From contig NC_058338.1 in NCBI RefSeq assembly GCF_905475395.1, forward strand, positions 71,001,435 to 71,065,434: a stretch of 64,000 bases of DNA. The letters run 5' to 3'. Positions 12,259 to 20,823 of this stretch are shown here, one piece after another; within the stretch, counting starts at the first letter, position 1, and each line of letters opens with the position of its first letter. A model generated the notes under the pieces. That model was given only the letters and a program-made list of their open reading frames with translations. It had not been told where the DNA came from and made no database searches. Made by a program: the position numbers and the translations under genes. Origin of the DNA: Chrysoperla carnea. Taxonomy: Eukaryota; Arthropoda; Insecta; Neuroptera; Chrysopidae.

Positions 12259-12663
12259 TAGTGGAAAGTGGTTTATAATGATCCCTCAGTGTAAAATGAT
12301 CCCTCGTTATTTCAAGTGAACCATTAACGCTATCTAGTATACCTATCGATTGATGGCTCCCACGTGATCGTCCCAAATTAATCGTACAACAATGTCTTAT
12401 GGCGATGTATAAGCTATTTTGTGTTTCGTAGCAAAAATACTAATTTTCTGCTTATGATCTATGGTAGGACAAATTTCAACGTATAATTTCTTTTTTTGTG
12501 CTAGTTTTCGTTGGCTTGGTTTACTCTTGGCTTCTATTTTCTTTTAACACTCCTTGCAACACTTGAATAAAGAAACCAAATACATTACAACGTTACACCT
12601 CGAATAATTTGGCTATAAATTACTTTTTTCTTAGGGGGAGTCATTATAGACCACCTTTCCTTA
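12259..12663. mobile_element. TIR element family B, copy 2 (internally deleted)
   Basis: The ends match the 2383-3179 element: left TAGTGGAAAGTGGTTTATAA, right GACCACCTTTCCTTA. The paired ATGATCCCTC motifs near 12,278 and 12,297 and the GTGTTTCGTAGCAAAAATA block are retained. About 400 bp of the interior found in copy 1 is missing. Confidence 0.65.
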
Positions 12664-12818
12664 ATCTTTGCAGTTTACCCAAGGGAACATCATCATCTAT
12701 ACGCTCATTGATCACTGATAAAGGATATTGTTTTGATCCAAGATTCATAAGGTTACCTTTTTTTCAACTTTATCTCCTAAATATTTAACGTTTATGTTTA
12801 AAACTGAATTGTAACTTA

Positions 12819-13113
12819 GGGGGCGTCCATTAATTACGTGACGTATTTAAGGGGAGGGGGTCGAGCCTAATCTTACTAAATCTCACTTCGGGGAGAGTGG
12901 GTGTTTTGGCAAATATCACGTAATTTTTTTTAGCAGAAAATGTTGTAAAGCTGCATAAAAATTAAGTTAACTTAAAGTTGAATGAAAGTAAAAAACGTAT
13001 CTTGAATCAAATATGGCAAAATACTATAACAAAAATCGTACAACATTTCATCAAAGGGGGACTGGTGGTAAAAAAATCCTTAAAAATGCTTCACGTAATT
13101 AATGGACGTCCCC
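12819..13113. mobile_element. TA-flanked MITE with GGGGnCGTCC termini
   Basis: The inverted ends GGGGGCGTCCATTAATTACG (from 12,819) and CGTAATTAATGGACGTCCCC (to 13,113) match over about 20 bp with one mismatch and one extra G. TA flanks both sides. There is no open frame, which is typical of a 295-bp non-autonomous DNA transposon. MITEs with similar CGTCCATTAATTACGT termini are common in insect genomes; the superfamily is not assigned here. Confidence 0.75.
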
Positions 13114-13372
13114 TTACTAAAATACCCACCAATAAGCAGTGATTTAGGTAGAATATGATTTAAAACACAAATTTATATATAAATTGTAAATAAAGATATT
13201 TCTATTTTACTTGCAAATAAAAGCACATCGACATCAATGGTCTCGATTGCTTCCTCTTTCTTAAGTAAACTTTGTCTCCAATTTGTTGAAGGCTGACAGA
13301 TAGCAGTGCCTTTCAAGAAAGGGAATGGTTATCTGAGGTAAATTGTCTCCGAGATACAACATTTTACCCTTA

Positions 13373-13605
13373 TGTCGGTTTTCCACTAAACGGACAGACA
13401 AAAACCAAACTCAAACTCAAATAATAACTTGGCATTTCGTAAACTTTTTGAAGCCTGGCGTGTTTTAGGACAGTTGGATAATAATAATAATAATAAAATG
13501 TGGGTTTTTCCACTGTCGTCAGGTTCAAAAAGTTTGCGAAAAGTTAATAGTTATTATTTGAGTTTGAGATTTATTTTTGCTTTTCCGTTTAGTGGAAAAC
13601 CGATG
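13373..13605. mobile_element. Palindromic MITE with TTA duplication (PIF/Harbinger-like)
   Basis: The element folds along its whole length. CGGTTTTCCACTAAACGGA at the left is matched by TCCGTTTAGTGGAAAACCG at the right, followed inward by CTCAAACTCAAATAATAACT and AACTTTTTGAA blocks with inverted partners. An AAT microsatellite sits in the loop at about 13,480-13,497. TTA flanks both ends (13,370-13,372 and 13,606-13,608), the duplication expected for PIF/Harbinger. The superfamily call rests on that 3-bp site only. Confidence 0.75.
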
Positions 13606-13608
13606 TTA

Positions 13609-15116
13609 TAGACTAGAAACAAAAGATACTAGAAAACTGCTATACATATTAATAATAATTTTGTCATAAATTGCCAATTTCCGAATTCTAATCAATTTTT
13701 GAACACTGTCACATTAATCTACTATAAATATAATTAATAGTACAGCTTATGAACTAATCTATGCAAATCCGTGCTTGATTTACAGAGTGATGAACAGTTA
13801 GTTTAGTGTAGGAATTCAATATTGTAATTAATGTAATACTTATCTACATTTGATTAATTTCCAGAAAATAATCAAAATTGGAAATATGTATGGATTCGTT
13901 TGAAGTAAGATTTTTAACTAATTTTGCTTTTTAGATTTATGTACTTACTGAGACTCTTTTTATAATAAATAATTTATTAACTTCAATTTTCCAATTAAGT
14001 TATATTAGAACATTAACATCGGCAATTATGATCAATTATTCGATAAGATTATAGGTGAGAGGGTAGACTTGGGATTAAAATTTGCATTTTTGTGGTAAAT
14101 GCATTATTATGGTAAACCAGACCTGATTTTCAAATCGCTTCCACCATATTTGATAGATATACGTTTATTATATCTTTGATATTTTAAATAGAAAATGGAC
14201 TTATAGAAAAAGAAAAAATTATTGTCTACTTTTTAAAACATTAAATGCTTGTCCCTTAAAAATATTTTTTCTTCATCTCCTAGCTGAAAGTACGGTCTTT
14301 CTGACCAAATTTAACTTCAGAAAGAACGACTTTTGTGGCTTGTTATTTTTGTAGCGTAGCAACAATTTGTAAAATTTTAAAATCGATTTTTTGAATAAAT
14401 TCAAATTTTTCACTTGTGGAACCTATGTTGAGACTTCCTTTACACTGCCCCCCTCTTTGCTAATATAATCTGATCCTAATTTCACAAACCTTCAAGAAAG
14501 CAGATAAAGAAAAATTTATGTTTAGTTGAATATTTATATTGTTTCATACTTTTATAATTACATTTTTATTATTCATTTTATTATTTAAATTTTACACAAT
14601 TTTCATATCTTATTTTACCTTTCAAGTCAGGACTACAAAAAATTGACAGGAAAATTTCGTATTTAAAATGTTTGTTTCTGGTTTATTTTTTAAAATGATA
14701 TGAGTTAAATTCTTTAGTTATTTATTTTAAATATGAATTATCTTGTTAACGATTAACTCTTCTGTATACTGCATTAAATACATTTACGGATTTATAGATT
14801 TGTTAAAATACTTTTTCTTGTTAAATAAATTAGTCACAACATACGGCAAGCGAGCTTTTGATTTTAAAATCTTGTTATTAAAGCAAACATGATATTTTTT
14901 TGTTTGACAATACTGTTGGATACTCTGGCGTGCTTTGTATCACACACGCCAGGAGATCTTAATTTCTGGCCTAGGGTCGTACTTTTTATTTAAATTTTTG
15001 TGTACTAACAAATTTAATTTTTCTATATTAACTGAAAACAAATGTACATGGACCAACATTCTATCCGTAGTTTTCTTTTTGTGAAATTACCTTAGTAAAT
15101 TTTAGGAAGTTATTAT
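13609..15116. other. AT-rich non-coding stretch
   Basis: No gene or well-bounded repeat is supported. Near 14,930 GGCGTG and its inverted partner CACGCC form a short imperfect hairpin. Confidence 0.45.
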
Positions 15117-15485
15117 AATGGGTCCGATTTTCGAAATCGAAATTTTCAACATATCTTGACGTTTTATGGTTAGGACAAGGCATTAGCACTAATTTGGATA
15201 AGAAGCATGTGTGTGTGTGTGCACGTACGTCCGTAGTTGAGGTGTCGATCGATGCGTATTAAAGACAATATGATTTCCTAACAATATGATCGAGCCGTTT
15301 CGAGTCGGGCGAGCTTTTTCTTCAATTTTATTCTAATCGATATCGCGAGAACAAAAAATGGTATCGACTTCATTGAGGTGCTTATTAAAGCGTATTAACG
15401 GCAATATGATCCGAAAAGAATTTCATAAAATTCGGTCGAGTCGTTTCTAGTTGGTCGAATTTTTATTTTTTTAAATTTTTTATAA
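15117..15485. repeat. Dispersed repeat family D, copy 1
   Basis: Shares GTCCGATTTTCGAAATCG, ATCGATATCGCGAGAACAAA and ATATGATCCGAAAAGAATTT in order with a shorter copy at 41,717-41,945. A (GT)n tract lies at 15,209-15,222. In this copy a TGATCGAGCCGTTTCGAGTC segment and its GTCGAGTCGTTTCTAG relative are repeated internally about 140 bp apart. No coding frame. Confidence 0.6.
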
Positions 15486-15708
15486 ATTTTTATTTTTTAA
15501 GTTATTTGTGTGGCGGGTCGCATCAGACTCTATCCACGGCTTACTTTCATGTAGTTTCTGTCTTAAAGATACCAATATCTTTAAAGAAACTAAGGATGTT
15601 TCAAGGTTCAATTGATCCAGATTACTACACATTACTCTATTGAAAGCTCCATACATCAAAATATTTGGGAAACAGGTATTCATAATACCTCATAATTATA
15701 TATATATA

Positions 15709-15740
15709 CTAGCTTAAAAACCCGGCTTCGCCCGGGAGTT
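15709..15740 (-). terminator. Helitron 3' terminus: hairpin plus CTAG
   Basis: The minus strand reads CCCGGGCGAAGCCGGG, then TTTTTAAG and CTAG, followed by host T. The stem is 5 GC pairs (15,721-15,725 with 15,732-15,736). Rolling-circle termination in Helitrons uses a hairpin 10-12 nt from a CTRR end, and this matches. Confidence 0.85.
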
Positions 15741-15806
15741 GATATGAGATGACGTGGTAGAGTCGAAATAAAAAATTAAACTATGACGTAAAAAGTAAAA
15801 AAAAAG

Positions 15807-15812
15807 TTTATT
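15807..15812 (-). terminator. Poly(A) signal AATAAA of the Helitron gene
   Basis: AATAAA on the minus strand begins 20 nt beyond the helicase stop codon at 15,832-15,834, inside the element and before its 3' hairpin. It is well placed for transcript cleavage within the Helitron. Confidence 0.6.
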
Positions 15813-15831
15813 GAAAACGTTTTCTCATTAT

Positions 15832-18504
15832 TTACAATACTTGTTTATAAACAACATTTTTCATTTTATTGTCCGGAGTATATATACATAAATTTTTTGG
15901 ATTTCCTACTCTTGAGCAAGCTACATATAGCTGACCGTGAGAGAAGCAGGATTCTTTGAGGTTAATGCCACAATATTTTAAAGTTTGTCCTTGCGCTTTG
16001 TTAATTGTAAAACTAAAGGCTAATTTTATTGGAAACTGCAGTCTTTTAAATTGAAATGGCAATTCCGAAGAGATCAGAGGTATTCTAGGTATAAATACTG
16101 TCTGTCCTTTGGTCTTTCCAGAAATAAGTTCAGCTTCAATGATATTATTCGATAGCTGTTTTACGATCATTCTAGTTCCATTACATAATTTTGGGGAGTT
16201 GAGATTTCTGAGTAGTATGATTGGAGTTCCAATTTTCAGACGAAGGCAGTGTAATGGCATTCCTGGTACTTGTAAAGAGTTTAGAAATTCAGTGGGGAAG
16301 TTGACACTTTCTTCAATGGATACCATCGTGTCGATCGATTTATATATTTTCTCTTCACCAGGTATTTTCTTTAGAATATTAAAATTGATATCGTCAACAA
16401 TATTATTTTTAGTGGCCAAAATTGCTCTTTGAAATAACCACTCTGCATTAGTATAATTCTGAATAATATTTGGATAAATTTTGTCGATTAGTTCGTCTTC
16501 AGTAGTGGCTATATTACAGAAATCACTATTAAGTTCAATGAGGCCGGTCGTTTGGTCAGTAGGATATGTACCTTCGCCGATTTGTAAAAGTATTTTAGCA
16601 AATTGTGCTGTTGTTTCATCTCTTGATAATTCAACTCTCATGTTTTTTGTTAATTGCAGTATTTGTACTTGTGGCCAGAGATGTGATTTTTTCAAGCATG
16701 CATTGATCTCGTCTGCTGATGTTGACTTGGGAATAACTGGAAGTGTTTGTCGAAAATCTCCTGAGAGTATGAGTAGAGCTCCTCCCATTATTTCAGAGTT
16801 TTTTCGCAATTCTTGTAATGTTCTGTCCATGCCTTCTATAAATTTTTTATGGGCCATGGTGCATTCATCCCAGATGATAATTTTAGCTTGTTTTAAAATT
16901 TGACCACGTCCAGATTTTCCTGAAATTTTACATACCGGGAATTGTTGTTCGGCTATATTCAATGGTAGTTGTAAGGCAGAATGGGCAGTTCGTCCTCCTT
17001 CCATAAGTGTGGCTGCAATGCCAGATGATGCTAGTGCCAGTGCGATGAGTTTTTTAGCACGTATTTCCGCCAGTATTAGATTTATGAGAAACGTTTTACC
17101 AGTGCCTCCTGGTGCGTCCAAGTAAATAATTCCACCAATATTGTTATTTATCCGGCTCATTATAACGTCGTAAACTTTTTTTTGATTGTCATTGAGAAGT
17201 GGTTTGTTGTGAGCAATGTATTCAAGTAGTTCATTGATGTTGTAACTTTTTTCCTTCATAATTTCGTAGTTTAGCACACTAAAAGCATTTCTTTGTGGTG
17301 CTGGCATTCCAAGTTCTACTAAGGCCTGATTATTTATTGCTAAACATTTATCTTCTAAGCGAATGAGTGTTTCATTGAAGATCTCGTCATTGAATTCTAT
17401 AGTCAGTTCAGGATTAGCTTGTTGGACTTGGTACAATATATCATCACTCATACTCCTTTTGAAAGAGTCCCATAGCTGTTTTGGGTTTGATGGGTTACAT
17501 GTTGTTAATATTATAGCGAATAACTCTCGAATTTGTTCAGCTGAAGCTGTGAGTGTGGCTTCTTGTAGTGTTAATTCCCAGTGGTTGTCGTTTTCCAATA
17601 ATCCTAAGCGTTGACATGCTTCTCTGTAAGTCTGGCATAGGTAGCCATTAACGGTCCTGAGATCTGTAAAACTTGTTGGTCCCCGTATTTCGTGTAACAA
17701 CATCCGGAGATAAAAACATTCGGCATTGTTTGGATGTACAGTGAATACTCGACCTATTGCGTTAGTTTTTATGATTTCTGGATGACCCTCCTCTGGCATT
17801 CCTTGTTTCCGACGTTGAAAAATTTTCCTTGTTTTGTCCCACGTATAATAAATAGGGACGTCGACATACAATAACTTTCTGGCGAATGGATCTGTTTGAC
17901 ACAGTTGGAAGAAAGCTGTTAATGTTGTGTTCTGAGGTGGTTCGCTTGCAATTTTTCTAGCCGAGTCTTTTGTGAAGTAAACTCTCTGTCCATTCTCCAA
18001 ATGTACTGCTAGATGTTGCACAGCTGGTTCGCGTTCATGTATGGGAAAACTAAAAATCCTCCACGCTGCTTCGTTACTGTTGATGTATCTTCCCATTTGG
18101 TACATGAGGATCTCATCATTTCTGTTATTTTGTTCGCTATTTTGGACTATTTGAAATACTGCCATATCACTACCTTTGTTTACGTACTTACATATATATT
18201 TAATAGATTTTACTGAATTGCAGTATTCAACGTTTATATGTGCTTGGAACATTTTGGAAAGTAGTGGATTATACGGTACTACCCATTGATTATCTATTTC
18301 CAGTTCGTCTCTGCCTTGTATTCGTATTTTTGCTGTGAAGCCACCGTTTTTCGGTGATCGTCTTCTATATTTGGGATAGCCGTCATCTTCAGTTTTGGTA
18401 TCGTCCAAGTACGGTTTTGGATATTTTTTCGTACATTTTCCATCACTCATGCATGGCGCATTGAAATTTAATGATCCACATGGTCCGTGAATCATGTTTT
18501 TCAC
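15832..18504 (-). CDS. Helitron Rep C-terminus and PIF1-family helicase (downstream of in-frame TAG)
   Basis: This 890-codon stretch is in the same frame as the upstream Rep segment and is separated from it by one TAG. Residues 103-107 hold the two-tyrosine motif (KYICKYVNKG) that nicks and joins DNA. The SF1B helicase of the PIF1/RecD2 type follows: Walker A APGGTGKT at 464-471, Walker B IIIWDE at 542-547, GDFRQTLPV at 582-590, TINKAQGQT at 833-841 and YVACSRV at 860-866. All expected helicase motifs are present. The protein would unwind DNA during rolling-circle transposition. The start used here is a GTG at 18,504-18,502, which is unlikely to initiate; normal expression would need readthrough or a copy without the TAG. 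Codon use and motif conservation show no other decay. Confidence 0.9.
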   Translation of the reverse strand: MKNMIHGPCGSLNFNAPCMSDGKCTKKYPKPYLDDTKTEDDGYPKYRRRSPKNGGFTAKIRIQGRDELEIDNQWVVPYNPLLSKMFQAHINVEYCNSVKSIKYICKYVNKGSDMAVFQIVQNSEQNNRNDEILMYQMGRYINSNEAAWRIFSFPIHEREPAVQHLAVHLENGQRVYFTKDSARKIASEPPQNTTLTAFFQLCQTDPFARKLLYVDVPIYYTWDKTRKIFQRRKQGMPEEGHPEIIKTNAIGRVFTVHPNNAECFYLRMLLHEIRGPTSFTDLRTVNGYLCQTYREACQRLGLLENDNHWELTLQEATLTASAEQIRELFAIILTTCNPSNPKQLWDSFKRSMSDDILYQVQQANPELTIEFNDEIFNETLIRLEDKCLAINNQALVELGMPAPQRNAFSVLNYEIMKEKSYNINELLEYIAHNKPLLNDNQKKVYDVIMSRINNNIGGIIYLDAPGGTGKTFLINLILAEIRAKKLIALALASSGIAATLMEGGRTAHSALQLPLNIAEQQFPVCKISGKSGRGQILKQAKIIIWDECTMAHKKFIEGMDRTLQELRKNSEIMGGALLILSGDFRQTLPVIPKSTSADEINACLKKSHLWPQVQILQLTKNMRVELSRDETTAQFAKILLQIGEGTYPTDQTTGLIELNSDFCNIATTEDELIDKIYPNIIQNYTNAEWLFQRAILATKNNIVDDINFNILKKIPGEEKIYKSIDTMVSIEESVNFPTEFLNSLQVPGMPLHCLRLKIGTPIILLRNLNSPKLCNGTRMIVKQLSNNIIEAELISGKTKGQTVFIPRIPLISSELPFQFKRLQFPIKLAFSFTINKAQGQTLKYCGINLKESCFSHGQLYVACSRVGNPKNLCIYTPDNKMKNVVYKQVL

Positions 18505-18519
18505 TACTATGTTGTAAAG

Positions 18520-18522
18520 CTA
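18520..18522 (-). other. Single in-frame TAG interrupting the Helitron protein
   Basis: Frame check: TAG, then CTT TAC AAC ATA GTA, then GTG AAA AAC ATG continue in the frame of both halves. The whole 15,832-20,214 interval is 1461 codons with only this internal stop. No indel is involved, so it is a point nonsense change, or less likely a programmed readthrough site. Confidence 0.9.
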
Positions 18523-20214
18523 CGGATCTTTTTGTGGATCAGGAAATTCAGCTCGGATGATTTTGTCGATATCCGTGGGATAAATTTTATCGTGTAGCCA
18601 TATGAGATTGTGTGAGTGAGGTAATCCTCGTTTTTGCCACTCAATTGTATACATCCATGAAATAACAGTTCCAAAGATGTGATATTTTGTGATGACTTCA
18701 ATAAATCGTATTTGTTTTTGTCGAAAAACTCGGGCTATTATATCGTGTCGATCTATGGAGGTTTGTCCGTATTTTAGTTGTTCTTTGATCTCTGGCCATG
18801 ATGAATTGCATGTAAATGTTATAAAGAGATCAGGTCGTCCATATTTTCTTACGTAGGTCATGGCATCTTGTGTATATTCGTGCATATGTCTTGGACTTCC
18901 TATGTATGATGAGGGTAAGATTACCATTGTTCCAATATCGTCAATATTGCCGTCATTCATGATCGCGTCTCGAAGGTGGATGTATTCTTCTGTGCGTAGT
19001 TTTTTCTGATTCAATCTTATGTAAAGCATCCGTTCTGCTTCTATTTTTGCGTACATATCTACCAGAAATTGTTGGAATAAACGGCGAGTGTTGAGTATGT
19101 GATTATATGTTTCATTGTCTCTGATCATTAAGCGGTAAGCATAGAACTCCTTAGAAGTGACTTTTTTGTTTGTTTCTATGCCTGTTTCAGGATGAATTTG
19201 TTTTATATTGAAATGGTATCCGTCCTCTCCGTGCAGAAATATTAACGGATATTGAAGAGCATCATATGAACGGTGTGTCTCTGCAATGCGTTGTAGTCCT
19301 TTTCTTCTTCGATGTACAATTATGTCACGGCTTGTATTTTCATTATCCACAACTACAATGGCGACTTCATCTACCTGAGGTGCATTAAATCTGCGTTCGT
19401 GTTCTCCACGTGGTCTTTTATCGGCTCGAATTACAATTTTATAGTCATCAGAAATCATGCGGTCTAATGTTGTTTTGAATATATAAATCAGTTGATTATA
19501 CTTGTGTAAGATCCTCTGTACATCTTGGATTATTTCGCGTCTCAGTCCATTAAAATTTGTGCATCGTTGATCAATTTCTTGTTCTTCATTTCCGATGAAA
19601 TATACTTGTAGAAATTTATGGTCTTCGTTAGACATTGGCAGTAACGATCCTATTTTGTGATAAATTTGCCCTTGAATTGAAAATACATATTCAAATTCAT
19701 TTCTATTAGTGTTAGTCGAAGTAGCACCGAAAGAAGTCATTTGAAAGCAGGAGTTATATGATCTTATATTTTGGAGAAAGTGTTTTGATTCTAGTGTTTC
19801 CCCGAGCATGTAATGCAGAAATTCCTGCGGAGGTGCTTCAATTGGTGGTAATCGAATTTTTCCATTCATGCAACAGAGACCTGGTGTTTCTTTACTGAAT
19901 TTTTTTGCATGGCAAAACTGGCAAACGTTATTCATTTTTCCAATAACAACGTATTTATGATTGTAATATTTTTTCGTCGGTTCGTAGTGGAATGCTTCCT
20001 TTGTTAGATTATCTTTTAAAATTCTCGACTCTTCAGTACTTTTATTTGCTGTTCTTTCTTCGCTTCTTGTGCTTCTCAGGTTACTCATTCTGGTCCGTTG
20101 ATTCTGTAAACGTGCTTCGTGCTCTTCTTCCGTTTCATTTCTTCGAGATTCTTTTTTTTTTCGCCGTTTCGCTGCAGAACTGGCCAAATCTCCTCCTCTC
20201 TTACGTCTGGGCAT
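18520..20214 (-). CDS. Helitron Rep N-terminal region (HUH endonuclease), ends at in-frame TAG
   Basis: 564 codons from an ATG at 20,214. The N-terminus is very basic. A cysteine cluster (C98, C101, C114, C115) matches the zinc-finger-like start of Helitron Rep proteins. The conserved DLFITFTCNSSWPE block is at 462-475, and the HUH metal-binding pair is H533 and H535 (GLPHSHNLIWL). Translation stops at TAG (18,522-18,520) right after FPDPQKDP, where related proteins continue without a break into the two-tyrosine region. On its own this segment lacks the catalytic tyrosines and the helicase. The start is favoured by a splice-acceptor-like TTTTATAG ending 7 nt upstream of the ATG. Confidence 0.9.
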   Translation of the reverse strand: MPRRKRGGDLASSAAKRRKKKESRRNETEEEHEARLQNQRTRMSNLRSTRSEERTANKSTEESRILKDNLTKEAFHYEPTKKYYNHKYVVIGKMNNVCQFCHAKKFSKETPGLCCMNGKIRLPPIEAPPQEFLHYMLGETLESKHFLQNIRSYNSCFQMTSFGATSTNTNRNEFEYVFSIQGQIYHKIGSLLPMSNEDHKFLQVYFIGNEEQEIDQRCTNFNGLRREIIQDVQRILHKYNQLIYIFKTTLDRMISDDYKIVIRADKRPRGEHERRFNAPQVDEVAIVVVDNENTSRDIIVHRRRKGLQRIAETHRSYDALQYPLIFLHGEDGYHFNIKQIHPETGIETNKKVTSKEFYAYRLMIRDNETYNHILNTRRLFQQFLVDMYAKIEAERMLYIRLNQKKLRTEEYIHLRDAIMNDGNIDDIGTMVILPSSYIGSPRHMHEYTQDAMTYVRKYGRPDLFITFTCNSSWPEIKEQLKYGQTSIDRHDIIARVFRQKQIRFIEVITKYHIFGTVISWMYTIEWQKRGLPHSHNLIWLHDKIYPTDIDKIIRAEFPDPQKDP

Positions 20215-20220
20215 TGTATT

Positions 20221-20445
20221 CTATAAAATATAAATTAAATAAACATTTTGTAACGGAAACTTGGGGTACGTTGAGACAAAAAAAAATATATTTAACCTTC
20301 AAGCGGTCGAGCGATATTTTGTTTACGGCCAAAAGTATATAGAAGGCATCAATTCGACGCCGCGCGACTTTTTGAAGGTTAAGAAAATTACAATTTAAAG
20401 AAAAAAAACCATTAGAATTAATTAAACACTATTAAAAATACTCAC
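20221..20445 (-). other. Probable 5' UTR intron of the Helitron gene
   Basis: On the minus strand a consensus donor GTGAGT starts at 20,445 (a second one at 20,538), and a pyrimidine/AT-rich TTTTATAG acceptor ends at 20,221. The acceptor leaves AATACA before the ATG at 20,214. Removing the intron would put the start codon 6 nt after the junction. Inferred from splice-site consensus only. Confidence 0.5.
20292..20382. repeat. 11-bp perfect inverted repeat inside the leader intron
   Basis: TTAACCTTCAA at 20,292-20,302 is inverted at 20,372-20,382 (TTGAAGGTTAA), with further partial GTCG/CGAC pairing inside. The 91-bp unit is richer in CpG than its surroundings. It may be a tiny MITE inserted in the Helitron or a structural element of the intron. 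Confidence 0.45.
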
Positions 20446-20597
20446 ATTTGAAATTTCACGATAAAAACCCACAAATAACTTTTTTCTATTTCGTTTCAAA
20501 ATCGAGAGTTAATTAAACACACTATTAAAAATACTCACACGTGATACTTCTAAATAAAGGCTCACAGATAACTTCTCTTCTTTTCGTTTTGAAATCG
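20411..20597 (-). repeat. Tandem duplication of the splice-donor region, about 93 bp
   Basis: Units at about 20,411-20,505 and 20,506-20,597 share TTAATTAAACAC, ACTATTAAAAATACTCAC, a TAAA-x-CACA-ATAACTT segment and TTTCGTTT-GAAATCG. Each carries one GTGAGT donor on the minus strand, so the leader has two alternative donors. The units are clearly diverged. Confidence 0.65.
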
Positions 20598-20639
20598 CTC
20601 GTTTCGCTGTTCAAATTAAACTAACTCTGGTGAGCGACA

Positions 20640-20720
20640 CCGGGCTCTTATATATTCAGAGAGCTAGGCTCTAGAATATTCGAGAAATTTCTCTCTCACA
20701 CCTTCTAGAGTATTCTAATG
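20640..20720 (-). promoter_or_regulatory. Heat-shock-type promoter of the Helitron: HSEs, GAGA tract and TATA box
   Basis: Read on the minus strand. A first HSE-like array (GAAtaCTCtaGAA, 20,715-20,703) is followed by a GAGAGAG tract (about 20,698-20,692). Then comes a strong HSE GAAatTTCtcGAAtaTTC (20,691-20,674), with four perfect GAA/TTC units at 5-bp spacing plus one imperfect GAG unit. A TATATAA box lies at 20,654-20,648. A start site would fall near 20,620-20,630. HSF trimers bind alternating nGAAn units; an HSE about 20 bp above the TATA box, with GAGA tracts, is the layout of insect hsp promoters. Function is inferred. Confidence 0.65.
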
Positions 20721-20823
20721 AAGTTCAAATATTCGATAACAGATGGCGCCACTATGGAGACTATACACTATGACTATTGGATGTCTTGAACGAAGTTCAA
20801 ATATTCGATAACAGATGGCGCCA
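20720..20823. repeat. Two 32-bp direct repeats upstream of the Helitron promoter
   Basis: Identical 32-bp units at 20,720-20,751 and 20,792-20,823 start GAAGTTCAAATATTCG and end in the palindrome TGGCGCCA. They lie 72 bp apart, between the HSE block and the Helitron 5' end. They may be regulatory or Rep-binding iterons; role unknown. Confidence 0.8.

Noticed and set aside
16109-16903. Plus-strand frames of 107 and 140 codons
   Set aside because: They are antisense shadows of the Helitron helicase on the other strand, as are the frames at 17,363-17,614 and 18,013-18,216.
19992-20342. Plus-strand 116-codon frame
   Set aside because: Antisense to the basic N-terminus and leader of the Helitron gene; composition is a mirror of the real frame.
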